64,000 bases of DNA from RPQJ01 sp963706755. GTDB taxonomy: Bacteria > Pseudomonadota > Gammaproteobacteria > Steroidobacterales > Steroidobacteraceae. The position numbers and the translations under genes are program-made. Within the stretch, counting starts at the first letter, position 1. Every line of letters begins with the position of its first letter. The notes beneath the pieces are model-generated. The model did no database searches, had not been told where the DNA came from, and saw only the letters and a list, made by a program, of their open reading frames with translations. Shown piece after piece: positions 27,727 through 37,883 of this stretch. The stretch spans positions 118,793-182,792 of the forward strand of contig CAVPNH010000001.1 in NCBI GenBank assembly GCA_963706755.1, written 5' to 3'.

Positions 27727-28193
27727 GGCTGTGAAACGTCCCGCCGGCCGCCGTGCTTCTCGATCAGGCGCACCGGGCCGATCACGATCTCGTGCGACAG
27801 CGATTTGCACATGTCGTAGACGGTGAGTGCCGCGATCGATGCGCCGGTAAGCGCCTCCATCTCCACGCCCGTACGGTGGTGCACGACGACGCTGCAGTGG
27901 ATCACGGCCTCGTCCCCGTCGGGCATGTCGATCTCGATGCGGCAGTTCTCGATGCCGAGCGGGTGGCAGAAGGGAATGAGTTCGTGCGTGCGCTTGGCGG
28001 CCATCACGCCCGCGACGATGGCCGTCTGGAACACGGGGCCCTTGCTGGTCGAGAAGCCTGCCTCGCGCAGGGCGTCGGCCACGGATGCAGGAAAGCGCAC
28101 CCTGGCCTCGGCGACCGCCGTGCGCTTCGTGACCGCCTTGGCGCTCACGTCCACCATCGAAGGCCGGTCGTCGTCGTCTACGTGACTGAACAT
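27723..28193 (-). CDS. moaC: Cyclic pyranopterin monophosphate synthase
   Basis: A 156-residue enzyme acting with MoaA in the first step of molybdenum cofactor synthesis. Conserved blocks are MVDVSAKAVTKRTAVAEA, KGPVFQTAIVAGVMAAKRTHELIPFCHPL, EMEALTGASIAALTVYDMCKSL and the terminal VIGPVRLIEKHGG. Length and motifs are complete. It follows moaA by three bases and overlaps mobA by four. Confidence 0.96.
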   Translation of the reverse strand: MFSHVDDDDRPSMVDVSAKAVTKRTAVAEARVRFPASVADALREAGFSTSKGPVFQTAIVAGVMAAKRTHELIPFCHPLGIENCRIEIDMPDGDEAVIHCSVVVHHRTGVEMEALTGASIAALTVYDMCKSLSHEIVIGPVRLIEKHGGRRDVSQP

Positions 28194-28196
28194 CTC

Positions 28197-29261
28197 TTAC
28201 CCGCCGATGTAGTGCATTTCGACCTTGTGCAACGGCTGTCCGGCGGCGCGCTCGGCGTCGCGCATCTCGCTGTACCGATCCGACCGCTGCGACCACGCAG
28301 CACGCAGCAGCGCGAGCAGTTCCTCGTCCGTCGCGCCGGCGCGTAGTGGCGCGCGCAGGTCGAGCCCGTTCGCGGCGAAGAGACAGTTATAGAGCACGCC
28401 CTCCGACGCCAGCCGCGCGCGGCTGCAGTCGCCGCAGAATGGCGCCGACACCGATGAGATGAAGCCGATTTCGCCGGCGCCGTCGTCGTAACGATAGCGC
28501 TCCGCGACTTCGCCACGCACCCGGCCGTGGATGGCCGTCACCGGCCACCGCTCGCGGATCTGCCGCAGCAGATGGGACGAGGTCACGACCTCGTCCGCTC
28601 GCCACGCGTTGCGGTTGCCCACGTCCATGTACTCGATCAGGCGCACGATGACCGGCGTCCCGCGGAATCGCTCGAGCAGCGCGAGCACGGTGTGGTCGTT
28701 TACGCCGCGCTTCACGACCGTGTTCACCTTGACAGGGCCGAGGCCCGCGGCGAGCGCCGCTTCGATGCCCTCGAGCACCTGCTCGAGGCCGCCGAAGCCG
28801 CCGCTCATGTGCGCGAACACGGCCGGGTCGAGCGAGTCGAGGCTGACCGTGACCCGCTGCAGGCCGTTGCCCTTGAGTTCGGCCGCGTGCTGGGCGAGCA
28901 GCACGCCGTTCGTGGTGAGCGCAATGTCCTCCACGCCGTCGAGACCGGAGATCTCCGCGACCAGGTCGGCCAGGCCGGAGCGCAGCAGCGGCTCGCCGCC
29001 GGTGATGCGAACCTTGCGGACGCCGAGCCGGGTGCCGAGGCGGGCAACGCGTGCGATCTCGCCGAAGTCCAGCCGCTCCGAGGACCGGAGGAAGCGGTAG
29101 CGCTCGTGAAAGGTCTCGCGCGGCATGCAGTAGGGACAGCGGAAATTGCAGCGGTCCATGACCGAGATGCGCAGGTCGCGCATGGGGCGGCCAAGCCGGT
29201 CGCGCACGGCCGCGCCGCCGGGAAGCACGGAAACGGTGGCCTCGCCAGAATCGCGTCGCAT
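28197..29261 (-). CDS. moaA: GTP 3',8-cyclase
   Basis: A 354-residue radical SAM enzyme that converts GTP to 3',8-cyclo-GTP with MoaC downstream. The N-terminal 4Fe-4S motif is C38-xxx-C42-xx-C45 (CNFRCPYC), and a C-terminal cluster motif is CGDCSRARLASEGVLYNC. The essential C-terminal Gly-Gly is present (MHYIGG). VRITGGEPLLR and LTTNGVLL are typical. The start chosen is ATG at 29261, 11 bases after the moeA stop. Confidence 0.95.
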   Translation of the reverse strand: MRRDSGEATVSVLPGGAAVRDRLGRPMRDLRISVMDRCNFRCPYCMPRETFHERYRFLRSSERLDFGEIARVARLGTRLGVRKVRITGGEPLLRSGLADLVAEISGLDGVEDIALTTNGVLLAQHAAELKGNGLQRVTVSLDSLDPAVFAHMSGGFGGLEQVLEGIEAALAAGLGPVKVNTVVKRGVNDHTVLALLERFRGTPVIVRLIEYMDVGNRNAWRADEVVTSSHLLRQIRERWPVTAIHGRVRGEVAERYRYDDGAGEIGFISSVSAPFCGDCSRARLASEGVLYNCLFAANGLDLRAPLRAGATDEELLALLRAAWSQRSDRYSEMRDAERAAGQPLHKVEMHYIGG

Positions 29262-29272
29262 CGCGCGGCTCC

Positions 29273-30481
29273 TCACCAGCGGCGAAAGGCCGCCAGGGTT
29301 CCGACAGGATAGTCCGTCGGACCGGGTGGAAGCTCCACGAAACCGTCGGTGCCGAGGAGGGAGATGAAGTCGCCCGAGCCGCGGGTCGGCTTCGGCATGG
29401 CGACCGTGCCATGAAATGCGCCGTGCTCGAGCTGCACGGGCAGGAAGAACGAGAGTGCCGGGCGCACGCGGAATGGCGCGCCCAGCGGAACTGCCTCCGC
29501 GGGCGAAGGCGCCGCGCCGATGGCTGCGAGGAGGCCAGGCACCACGTAGCGCACGAGGCAGACGAGCGCGGAGACGGGGTTGCCAGGCAGGCCGTAGACC
29601 GCCTGTCCGGTCGCCGACACGCCGAACCACATCGGCCTGCCGGGTCGCTGCGCGACACGGTGAAAGACTTCGCGGACGCCGAGATCCCTGAGCGCGGCGG
29701 GCACGTGATCGTAGCGCCCCATCGAGACGCCGCCCGAGAGCACCAGGACGTCGTAGGTCGCGAGGTGCACGGCAAGACGTTCCCGGAGCACGTCCGCGTC
29801 GTCCGGCAGGTGGTCCTCGGCCAGCCGCTGGAAGCCGCGCAGCGCGAGCGCCGCGCGCAACGCGCTCGAGTTCGAGCGCCGGACCTGCCAACCCTCGATG
29901 GGCTCGCCGGGGTCCACGAGCTCGTCGCCGGTGGAGACGATGACGATGCGCGGGTCGGTGCGAACCTCCGCACGCGGCAGGCCGGCGGACGCAAGTACCG
30001 CGATTTCCGGCGCCCCGAGGCGCGTGCCCGGGCCGAGCAGCAGGTCACCCTCGCGGCAGTCGAGTCCGCGCGCGTGCACGTTGCTGAAGGGCTCGATCGC
30101 GGCCTCGTTGCCGATCTCGACCCAGCCCTCGCTCGCACTGAGCAATTCGACCGGGATGACGCAGTCGCAGCCGCGAGGCAGCACCGCGCCGGTCATGACT
30201 TCGATGCAGGTGTCCGCCGCCACGAGTTCGAGCGGCGGCCGGCCGGCCGCCTGGATGCCCACGACGCGGAAACGCCGTGCACCCGACTTCAACGCAGAGG
30301 AGGCGAGCGCGACCCCGTCCATGGTGACGCGGTCGAACGGCGGCTGGTCGCGCTCCGCCCGAACCGACTGGGCGAGGACTGCTCCCGCGAGGGACGCCAG
30401 TGGCCGGGACTCGACCGGCAGCGGGCCCACGCACTCGCGGACCATTGCCTCGGCCTCGGCGGGCGTCGGCAGGGGTCCCAT
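29273..30481 (-). CDS. moeA: Molybdopterin molybdenumtransferase
   Basis: A 402-residue enzyme that inserts molybdate into adenylylated molybdopterin. Characteristic segments are FDRVTMDGVAL, EVMTGAVLPRGCDCVIPVE, IVIVSTGDELVDPG with GWQVRRSNSSAL, VLVLSGGVSMGRYDHV and YGLPGNPVSALV. Four-domain length is normal. It starts five bases after the small exported protein gene and heads the Moco gene series moeA-moaA-moaC-mobA-moaD-moaE/moeB. A MogA/MoaB adenylyltransferase gene is not in the window. Confidence 0.94.
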   Translation of the reverse strand: MGPLPTPAEAEAMVRECVGPLPVESRPLASLAGAVLAQSVRAERDQPPFDRVTMDGVALASSALKSGARRFRVVGIQAAGRPPLELVAADTCIEVMTGAVLPRGCDCVIPVELLSASEGWVEIGNEAAIEPFSNVHARGLDCREGDLLLGPGTRLGAPEIAVLASAGLPRAEVRTDPRIVIVSTGDELVDPGEPIEGWQVRRSNSSALRAALALRGFQRLAEDHLPDDADVLRERLAVHLATYDVLVLSGGVSMGRYDHVPAALRDLGVREVFHRVAQRPGRPMWFGVSATGQAVYGLPGNPVSALVCLVRYVVPGLLAAIGAAPSPAEAVPLGAPFRVRPALSFFLPVQLEHGAFHGTVAMPKPTRGSGDFISLLGTDGFVELPPGPTDYPVGTLAAFRRW

Positions 30482-30485
30482 GGGG

Positions 30486-30869
30486 CTACTGCTTGTCGGC
30501 CTTCGCCTTGTAGGCCTTGATTTCCTGGTTCATGCGGTCGGCGACCGCCGCTTCCTCGTCGACCGCCGCGTTGTACTTCTTGGCGTGCATGCTCTCGATC
30601 AAGGCCTTTTTCGAGGCGTACTCGGGGTCGGCCGGGTCCAGCGCCGCGATGGCCGCGTTCTTGTCCTGGTCGAGGCACGGCAGGTACGTGCTCTCGACGG
30701 CCTGCACGTACTCCTTGACCTGCCCATTCGCGGTGACCATTTCGTCCTTGGTGGCCTTCGTTCCGTTCGGGATTGCCTGTGGCGCTTGCGGATAGACGCA
30801 GGCGGCATGGGCCGTGAGGCCGGACGCGAGCAGGATGGCTGCAAGGGAGACGCGGATCGGGAGCTTCAT
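30486..30869 (-). CDS. Small exported protein of unknown function heading the Moco operon
   Basis: A 127-residue protein with a clear signal peptide (ILLASGLTAHA, cleavage before Ala-Cys at residue 23). The mature part is a charged, helical domain with two cysteines (Cys24 and CL near residue 65) that could form a disulfide, and the segment LPNGTKATKDEMVTANGQVKEY with lysine- and alanine-rich helices after it. I recognise it only as a conserved hypothetical periplasmic protein. It ends five bases before moeA, so it probably shares the Moco transcript, yet nothing in it points to cofactor synthesis. Confidence 0.78.
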   Translation of the reverse strand: MKLPIRVSLAAILLASGLTAHAACVYPQAPQAIPNGTKATKDEMVTANGQVKEYVQAVESTYLPCLDQDKNAAIAALDPADPEYASKKALIESMHAKKYNAAVDEEAAVADRMNQEIKAYKAKADKQ

Positions 30870-31070
30870 CTGGGTTCCTCTCAGGACGGCCGTCCGGCAT
30901 CTGCCGGCAGTAGGAAAATGCGGGGCGCAAAACTATAGCAGACGGCCTGCGCAGTTCGAATTCGTCCTGCGCGGCGGGACGCCGCGCGACCCCCGGGAAC
31001 GGGCGGCGGCCGCGTCCCCGGCGGCACCCTGTGGCACTATGCCAGGTACCTCGAGGGGGTGAGAAAACGC

Positions 31071-31925
31071 ATGACGGACCCTGAGCCTGTGGTGACCTAC
31101 GGGGCGAGCACCCACGCGGTGCGCGGTGACTACAGCCACATGCGTCCCGACTACACGGTGACGCAGGACTACGCGTCCTATCGCGACGCGGACCAGGATC
31201 GCTGGCGTCGCCTGTACGCGCGCCAGATGCGGCTGGTGCCCGGCCGCGCCTGCCCCGAGTTCCTGCACGTCATCGAGACGCTGGGTTACGACACCGGCAT
31301 CCCGAAGTTCGACGAGGTCAACGAGCAGCTCGCGCGCGCGACCGGTTGGCAGGTGGTGGGCGTGCCGGGGCTCCTGCCCGAGCACGTGTTCTTCGGCCAC
31401 CTCGCGGAGCGGCGCTTCCCGGTGACGGTCTGGCTGCGCGAGGAAAGCGAGTTCGAGTACATCGTGGAGCCCGACATCTTCCACGACTTCTTCGGCCACG
31501 TGCCGCTGCTCTTCGATCCCGTGTTCGCCGACTACATGCAGGCCTACGGCCGCGGCGGGCTCAAGGCCGACGGGCTGCATGCGCTCGAATACCTGGCGCG
31601 GCTCTACTGGTACACCGTGGAGTTCGGACTGATCAGCACCAGGGAGGGGCTGCGCATCTACGGCGCCGGCATCCTCTCCTCGCCGGGCGAGGTGGAGTAC
31701 GCAGTCTCCAGCACCGAGCCGCGGCGCATCGGCTTCGACCTCAAGCGTGTCATGCGCACGCGCTACAAGATCGACACCTTCCAGCAGACCTACTTCGTGA
31801 TCGAGGATTTCGCCCAGCTATTCCGCGAGACCGCGCCGGATTTCACGGCGCTGTACCAGGAGATCGCGGGGGAGCCGCAACTGCCGGCGGATACATTGCT
31901 GCCCGGAGATCGCGTGTTCACGTGA
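31071..31925 (+). CDS. phhA: Phenylalanine 4-monooxygenase
   Basis: A 284-residue pterin-dependent iron hydroxylase converting phenylalanine to tyrosine. The iron ligands are His138 and His143 in HDFFGH and Glu184 in YWYTVEFGLI, the same numbers as in Chromobacterium PAH. PGLLPEHVFFGHLAERRFPVTVWLR and YGAGILSSPGEVEYA are family blocks. The ATG at 31071 has the GAGGGGG ribosome site before it and is preferred to a GTG four codons upstream. A pterin dehydratase (phhB) is not adjacent. The gene fits the amino-acid breakdown theme with mmsA next door. Confidence 0.95.
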   Translation: MTDPEPVVTYGASTHAVRGDYSHMRPDYTVTQDYASYRDADQDRWRRLYARQMRLVPGRACPEFLHVIETLGYDTGIPKFDEVNEQLARATGWQVVGVPGLLPEHVFFGHLAERRFPVTVWLREESEFEYIVEPDIFHDFFGHVPLLFDPVFADYMQAYGRGGLKADGLHALEYLARLYWYTVEFGLISTREGLRIYGAGILSSPGEVEYAVSSTEPRRIGFDLKRVMRTRYKIDTFQQTYFVIEDFAQLFRETAPDFTALYQEIAGEPQLPADTLLPGDRVFT

Positions 31926-31974
31926 CCGGATGGGCGCCGCGACTGGCGGGGCAGGGGTGTCATGGTGTCCAATG

Positions 31975-32003
31975 ACGGCCCCGGGGCGAGAAGCCCGGGC
32001 CGT
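31975..32003 (+). terminator. GC-rich hairpin between phhA and mmsA
   Basis: ACGGCCC at 31975 pairs with GGGCCGT ending at 32003, with further inner pairing around a GAGAA loop. There is no T-run after it, so it may be a weak terminator or an mRNA-stabilising hairpin just ahead of the mmsA ribosome site. Confidence 0.4.
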
Positions 32004-32021
32004 TCCCGAAGAGGAATCACG

Positions 32022-33554
<1,533 letters not shown>

Positions 33555-33614
33555 GGCGCGAGGCCCGGCGCCGCACGCCGCGCGTCCACTGCGCTAGAAT
33601 CCGGTTCCTCCCGC

Positions 33615-33691
33615 GCGGCCGTAGCTCAGTTGGATAGAGCATCAGGCTTCGAACCTGAGGGTCGGGGGTTCGAATCCCTCCGGCCGCGCCA
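33615..33691 (+). tRNA. tRNA-Arg (anticodon TCG)
   Basis: A 77-base cloverleaf: acceptor GCGGCCG/CGGCCGC, D arm GCTC/GAGC, anticodon stem TCAGG/CCTGA around loop CTTCGAA (anticodon TCG), variable GGGTC, T arm with TTCGAAT, and an encoded CCA end. One G-T wobble occurs in the T stem. A TAGAAT element at 33595-33600 is a plausible -10 promoter. Confidence 0.97.
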
Positions 33692-33701
33692 GTTGCGAAA
33701 T

Positions 33702-33731
33702 GAAGATGGGCACCGTCCGGTGCCCATCTTC
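33702..33731 (+). terminator. Hairpin downstream of tRNA-Arg
   Basis: A perfect 13-bp stem (33702-33714 with 33719-33731) and loop GTCC begins 11 bases after the tRNA CCA. The T-run is weak (CTTCGTCCT). It is probably the tRNA transcript terminator. Confidence 0.7.
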
Positions 33732-33832
33732 GTCCTGGCCGAGGCTCGCGGCAGCTTGAGAGGGGCCGTTCGCGCTCGACCGCCTGCACCCCCAGGTGGC
33801 TGTGGGCTGGCGTCCGGCCTCTCCGGCCGTAC

Positions 33833-34162
33833 TCAGAACGTCCGTGGCTTCATGAACTCGCCGCGGCCCAGCTGCCGGTAATAGCCCACGAAGTCATAGT
33901 GCCGCGTGGCCTCGATGGCCCCGTTCTCGCAGATCGCGTAGCAGTTGTTGCAGCTGGCGCAGCCGCGCACATTCGCCCTGACGCGGACCTTCTTACGGCC
34001 CTTTTCCCCGTACTGCTCCAGCACGGTGGCCGGACACGCGAGCGTGCACAACTTGCAGCCGTCGCACTTGTCGAGATCGACCGTCACGCGGTGGAAGATG
34101 CACTGCGACGGATCGTCCCAGTCCGGGAAGTGAAGTCGCTCCAGCCAGGTCAGCAGAGCCAT
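33833..34162 (-). CDS. Two-cluster 4Fe-4S ferredoxin-like protein
   Basis: A 109-residue electron carrier with two 4Fe-4S motifs, CDGCKLCTLACP (about residues 33-44) and CASCNNCYAICE (about 68-79), the second set in ENGAIEATRHYDF. The N-terminal 30 residues (LLTWLERLHFPDWDD) are an unusual extension. It lies 15 bases downstream of the nitroreductase-like gene in the same direction, so it is probably that enzyme's electron donor or acceptor. The physiological substrate is unknown. Confidence 0.85.
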   Translation of the reverse strand: MALLTWLERLHFPDWDDPSQCIFHRVTVDLDKCDGCKLCTLACPATVLEQYGEKGRKKVRVRANVRGCASCNNCYAICENGAIEATRHYDFVGYYRQLGRGEFMKPRTF

Positions 34163-34177
34163 GGCGTGTCTCCGAAT

Positions 34178-34969
34178 CTAGTAGAGGACCTGCTTCTTGC
34201 CGCCTTCGAACCAGAAGGTCTCATGGGTGGCCCGCGAAATCATGTGAGTCGTATCACCGACCGGGTAGCCGACCGCGATCGTCTCCGCGATCTCGTAGGG
34301 ATACTCGGCACCGAGTCGCTCGCACCACTCGCGACTCTGGTTGAGCAACTGCGAGAAGCCGATCCAGCAGGTTCCCAACCCGAAGCTCTGCGCCGCCAGC
34401 ACGATGTTGGTGCCGCAGATGCCGACGTCTATCGGTGGGCTGCCGATGCCGCGCTTGTCCACGAGAATCAGGATCAGCGTCGGAGCGCGATGAAACACCG
34501 CAAAGCGTCCCTGGGCAATGTTGGTGGCCACGCTCATGGGCACCGGGTGCAGCGCGTTCGGCTGCAGCCGGCCGAGGAGCTTCGTCTTGATGCGCGCGAG
34601 TCGGTACTTGAGTGACCCACGCGGCAGGGCGGCGTAATCGAACGCTTCCGACAGCTTGCGGCACTGAGCGACGCAAAACTCTTCCATGCCCCGGATCATG
34701 TCGGCGTCGCGCACGACAACGAACTTCCACGGCTGGCAGTTGCCCTGCGACGGCGCGAATCGCGCGACTTCGAGCAGCCGCCGGATCAGGTGCGCTGGAA
34801 CCTGCGTCTTCCGGTACTTGCGGATGCTGCGCCGTTCCAGCATTCCCCGCTCCACGGCGTTCCACTCGGCGCCTTCCGGCACCACCGGGATCTTCGAACT
34901 GCGTCCGGCTTCCTTCTCGACCTCTTCAGGGTCCTCGACCGCAAGGACTCGTACAGCGCCTTCCGCCAT
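34178..34969 (-). CDS. Nitroreductase family flavoprotein
   Basis: A 263-residue FMN protein. The family core starts at MLERRSIRKYRKTQVP, with ARFAPSQGNCQPWKFVVV, then VGICGTNIVLAAQSFGLGTCWIG and ETIAVGYPVGD. It is longer than plain nitroreductases (about 200) through a 50-residue N-terminal part and an insertion near residues 110-155. The ATG at 34969 has GGGAGG in front. The ferredoxin gene follows immediately, suggesting ferredoxin-linked rather than NAD(P)H-linked chemistry. The true substrate cannot be read from the sequence. Confidence 0.85.
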   Translation of the reverse strand: MAEGAVRVLAVEDPEEVEKEAGRSSKIPVVPEGAEWNAVERGMLERRSIRKYRKTQVPAHLIRRLLEVARFAPSQGNCQPWKFVVVRDADMIRGMEEFCVAQCRKLSEAFDYAALPRGSLKYRLARIKTKLLGRLQPNALHPVPMSVATNIAQGRFAVFHRAPTLILILVDKRGIGSPPIDVGICGTNIVLAAQSFGLGTCWIGFSQLLNQSREWCERLGAEYPYEIAETIAVGYPVGDTTHMISRATHETFWFEGGKKQVLY

Positions 34970-35154
34970 GGCCGCCTCCCGATCAGGCTCGCGTAAGCAC
35001 GTACCTGCTTGCGCGAAACGGTGGCAATCGTCATTCCGTCGTCGGCGCAACCGTAGCATTTTCCAGGGCCCGGGCACAGTGGCAGGGCGCTTCTCCCGGG
35101 TCGCATAATCAGTCGCACACCAGGTGGGGCGCGCCTGCGCAACGGTCTCCGGAA

Positions 35155-35800
35155 ATGTACCAACCAGACCACTTCAATGAATCCCGCCCGGAAGCGCTGC
35201 ACGCGCTGATCCGGGCGCGTCCGCTCGGAGTGCTCGTCACACTCTCTGAGTCGGGAATCGAGGCCAATCACATCCCGTTCTATCTCGCTTCCGACGTGGG
35301 ACCGAAGGGGAGTCTGCTTGGTCATGTCGCGCGTCAAAACCCTGTCTGGAAGGACGTGGGTCAGGCCAGGAACGGCCTGGTCGTATTCCAGGGGCCGTCC
35401 GCCTACATCAGTCCGTCGTGGTACCCGAGCCAAGAAAGAGCATGGCCGCGTGGTTCCGACCTGGAACTACGTCGTCGTTCATGCCCATGGCACGATCAAG
35501 GTTCACGATGATCCGGTGTGGATCAGGCGCCAGGTCGAGTTGTTAACCAGCCAGATGGAATCGTCACGGGAATCGCCGTGGGCGGTTTCGGATGCGCCCG
35601 CGGAATACGTCGAGCGGCTGGCGCAGGGTATCGTCGGCATGGAGTTGGTCATCGACCGGCTGGTCGGCAAGTGGAAGGTGAGCCAGAACCAAACTGCTGC
35701 GAACAAGGCCGGCGTGGTCGCTGGCCTCGAGGCCAGCGGTCGGCCATCGGATGCGGACATGGCGCAGGTCGTCCGGGCGTCTTCAAATGATCCTCGCTAG
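35155..35800 (+). CDS. PaiB-like FMN-binding protein, frameshifted as sequenced
   Basis: An FMN-binding protein of the split-barrel PaiB family, about 214 residues when corrected. The start MYQPDHFNESRPEALHALI, the NHIPFYL strand and AYISPSWYPS lie in one frame. KKEHGRVVPTWNYVVVHAHG, the family hallmark, continues in the next frame. One extra C at 35430-35431 causes the break. PaiB homologues are called transcriptional regulators or flavin-binding stress proteins, but DNA binding is not evident here. The gene is divergent from the nitroreductase, with a shared 185-base intergenic region. Confidence 0.85.
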
Positions 35801-35889
35801 CACGCGGCGCCCGTGCTCGAGCCGCGTGTGATTTAATTCCGCGCCGGCGCTATTCTCCGGCGACCGTGCTCATTGGGGGGAGGAAACTC

Positions 35890-36273
35890 ATGGCAGCGAA
35901 GACCGCGGCGCAGCTCGTGCTGGAGGCGAGGCAGCGCATACAGAATCTGACGGTGGAACAGGTCGCCGATGAACTCGCGCAGGGCGCGGCGACCCTCGTC
36001 GACATACGTGAACCGGCCGAGTGGGAAGGGGGCATGATCCCCGGCGCGGTCCACGTGCCGCGCGGCTTGCTCGAGTTCGCCGCCGACCCGACGAGCCCGG
36101 CTCATCGCCGGGAACTCGACCCGCACCAGAGGGTGATCCTGCATTGCGCCTCGGGCGGCCGGTCGGCACTCGCCGCCGACACGCTGCAGAACCTGGGATA
36201 TACGAACGTCGCGCACCTGGACGGTGGCATCAAGGCCTGGGTCGCAGCGGGCCGGCCGGTCGGGAAGCCTTGA
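35890..36273 (+). CDS. Rhodanese-like sulfurtransferase
   Basis: A 127-residue single-domain rhodanese with VDIREPAEWEGGMIPGAVHVPRG and the active-site loop HCASGGRSAL (nucleophilic Cys about residue 90), then HLDGGIKAW. The ATG at 35890 was selected because GGGGGGAGG lies just before it, whereas the upstream ATG at 35866 would place that site inside the gene. It is immediately followed by the DJ-1 family gene. It is cytoplasmic; the substrate is unknown. Confidence 0.88.
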   Translation: MAAKTAAQLVLEARQRIQNLTVEQVADELAQGAATLVDIREPAEWEGGMIPGAVHVPRGLLEFAADPTSPAHRRELDPHQRVILHCASGGRSALAADTLQNLGYTNVAHLDGGIKAWVAAGRPVGKP

Positions 36274-36296
36274 TCCGACACGACACGCACCGGCTC

Positions 36297-36926
36297 ATGA
36301 ACTTCGGAGTGCTCGTCTTTCCCGATGCCGAGGAACTCGACTTCGTCGGTCCCTGGGAAATGATCGTGATGTGGCAGAAGGTCGCCGGCGGCCCGGAGAA
36401 CTGCCTGATCGTGGCCGAGACCATGGCGCCGGTCGTGTGTGCCAAGGGCCTGTCGGTGAATCCTCACGCGTCCTTCGAAAACTGCCCGCCGCTCGACGTC
36501 CTGCTGGTGCCCGGTGGCCAGGGCACGCGCCGGGAAGTGAACAACGCTGTCCTCGTCGATTTCGTCGCGCGCCAGGCGAGGACCTGCAGCTCGGTGCTGT
36601 CGGTCTGCACAGGCTCGTTCGTTCTCCACGCGGCCGGCCTGCTCGCAGGCCGCCGTGCGACGACACACTGGGGCTCGCTCGATCGCCTGCGTGCGCTCGG
36701 CGACGTGCAGGTCGTCGAGGAACGCTGGGTCCGCGACGAAAACGTATGGTCGGCGGCAGGCGTCTCCGCGGGCATCGACCTCGTGCTCGCGTACATCGCC
36801 GCGACCGCAGGCGAGGACGCGGCGGGCAGGGTGCAGTTCGCAGCCGAGTACTATCCGTCCGACAGGGTCTACGGTTCGTATACGAGCGATCCGCGGGCGC
36901 CAACTTACGTCCGGGCCGGCGGATGA
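36297..36926 (+). CDS. DJ-1/PfpI family protein
   Basis: A 209-residue DJ-1/PfpI-fold protein, from MNFGVLVFPDAEELDFVGPWE to a C-terminal EYYPSDRVYGSYTSD. The nucleophile elbow is SVCTGSFVLHAAGLLAGRRATTHW, with Cys and the following motif typical of the subgroup resembling isonitrile hydratase and the AraC-coupled amidase-like proteins. The DNA-binding domain is absent. The start may alternatively be a TTG at 36270 overlapping the rhodanese stop. It likely shares a transcript with the rhodanese and the hydrolase that follows. Confidence 0.85.
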   Translation: MNFGVLVFPDAEELDFVGPWEMIVMWQKVAGGPENCLIVAETMAPVVCAKGLSVNPHASFENCPPLDVLLVPGGQGTRREVNNAVLVDFVARQARTCSSVLSVCTGSFVLHAAGLLAGRRATTHWGSLDRLRALGDVQVVEERWVRDENVWSAAGVSAGIDLVLAYIAATAGEDAAGRVQFAAEYYPSDRVYGSYTSDPRAPTYVRAGG

Positions 36927-36948
36927 AGTCCAATGCTGGAACGCGTTA

Positions 36949-37812
36949 GTGGACTACGGCGTGAAGGCATACCTGCTCGCGCCCGCCGAGACCGGCGGCA
37001 CACGTCGCATCGCGCGCGAGGTCTGGCGCATCGTCGCGCCGAACCCGAGTCCGTTGACCGGCCCCGGTACGAACACCTATGTCATGGGCGAGCAGCGCCG
37101 CCTGGTGATCGATCCCGGGCCGGCGGACCCGGTGCACATCGCGCGAATTCTCGAGATCACCGGCGGGACGGTCGATCGCATCGTCTGTACGCACTCGCAC
37201 ACCGACCATTCGCCGGGCGCGGCGTTGCTGCGCGAGCGCACGGGTGCCGCGGTGCTCGGCATGCCGGCGCCGGACGTGGATGACTACCAGGACGAGACCT
37301 ACGTGCCCGATCACCGGCTCGCGGACGGCGAGCGCATCGAGGGGGCGGACTTCGTCCTCACCGCGCTGCACACGCCGGGACACGCGTCGAATCACGTCTG
37401 CCTGCTGCTCGAGGCCGGTGGGTTGCTGTTCACGGGCGATCACCTGATGAGCGGCTCGACGGTGGTGATCCTGCCGCCGGACGGCTCGATGCGGCAGTAC
37501 CTCGCGTCGCTCGGCCGGCTGCGCGGGCTGCCAGTCCGCAACCTGGCGCCGGGCCACGGCGCGGTGATCGAGGGCGCGGTCGCGGAGATTGATCGCGTGA
37601 TTGCGCACCGAATGGCGCGCGAGGAAAAGGTGATCGACGCCATGCGCGCCCACGCGACCGCCACGATGGACACGCTGCTGCCCATCGTCTACGCGGACGT
37701 GCCGCCATTCATGCACCCGGTCGCGCGGTACTCGCTGCTGGCCCACGCGCTCAAGCTCGAGGAGGAGGGGCGTGTGCTCCGCGCGGGCGCGGCGTGGAAG
37801 TGGCTGGGATAA
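36949..37812 (+). CDS. MBL-fold metallo-hydrolase, LACTB2-like
   Basis: A 287-residue metallo-beta-lactamase-fold hydrolase with the metal site THSHTDHSPGAALL (HxHxDH), HTPGHASNHVCLLL, FTGDHLMSGSTVVI and the far histidine in APGHGAVI. The last 90 residues form a winged-helix-like tail found in LACTB2-type enzymes, some of which cleave RNA. It starts at a GTG (36949 or 36961) shortly after the DJ-1 gene. The substrate is unknown. Confidence 0.87.
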   Translation: MDYGVKAYLLAPAETGGTRRIAREVWRIVAPNPSPLTGPGTNTYVMGEQRRLVIDPGPADPVHIARILEITGGTVDRIVCTHSHTDHSPGAALLRERTGAAVLGMPAPDVDDYQDETYVPDHRLADGERIEGADFVLTALHTPGHASNHVCLLLEAGGLLFTGDHLMSGSTVVILPPDGSMRQYLASLGRLRGLPVRNLAPGHGAVIEGAVAEIDRVIAHRMAREEKVIDAMRAHATATMDTLLPIVYADVPPFMHPVARYSLLAHALKLEEEGRVLRAGAAWKWLG

Positions 37813-37883
37813 CCCAGGTGCCAGTCCAGTAAATTAGATGGGCCGGAGCCTTCGAGCGCCCGACCTTCGAAAGGAGTGACGAC

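Noticed and set aside
31059..31070. GTG at 31059 as start of phhA
   Set aside because: It overlaps the G-rich ribosome binding site; the ATG at 31071 is better placed and gives iron-ligand numbering identical to the known enzyme.
33615..33731. tRNA-Arg as an integrated-element attachment site
   Set aside because: No integrase, no repeated tRNA 3' end nearby and no change in gene character follow it; only a terminator hairpin is present.
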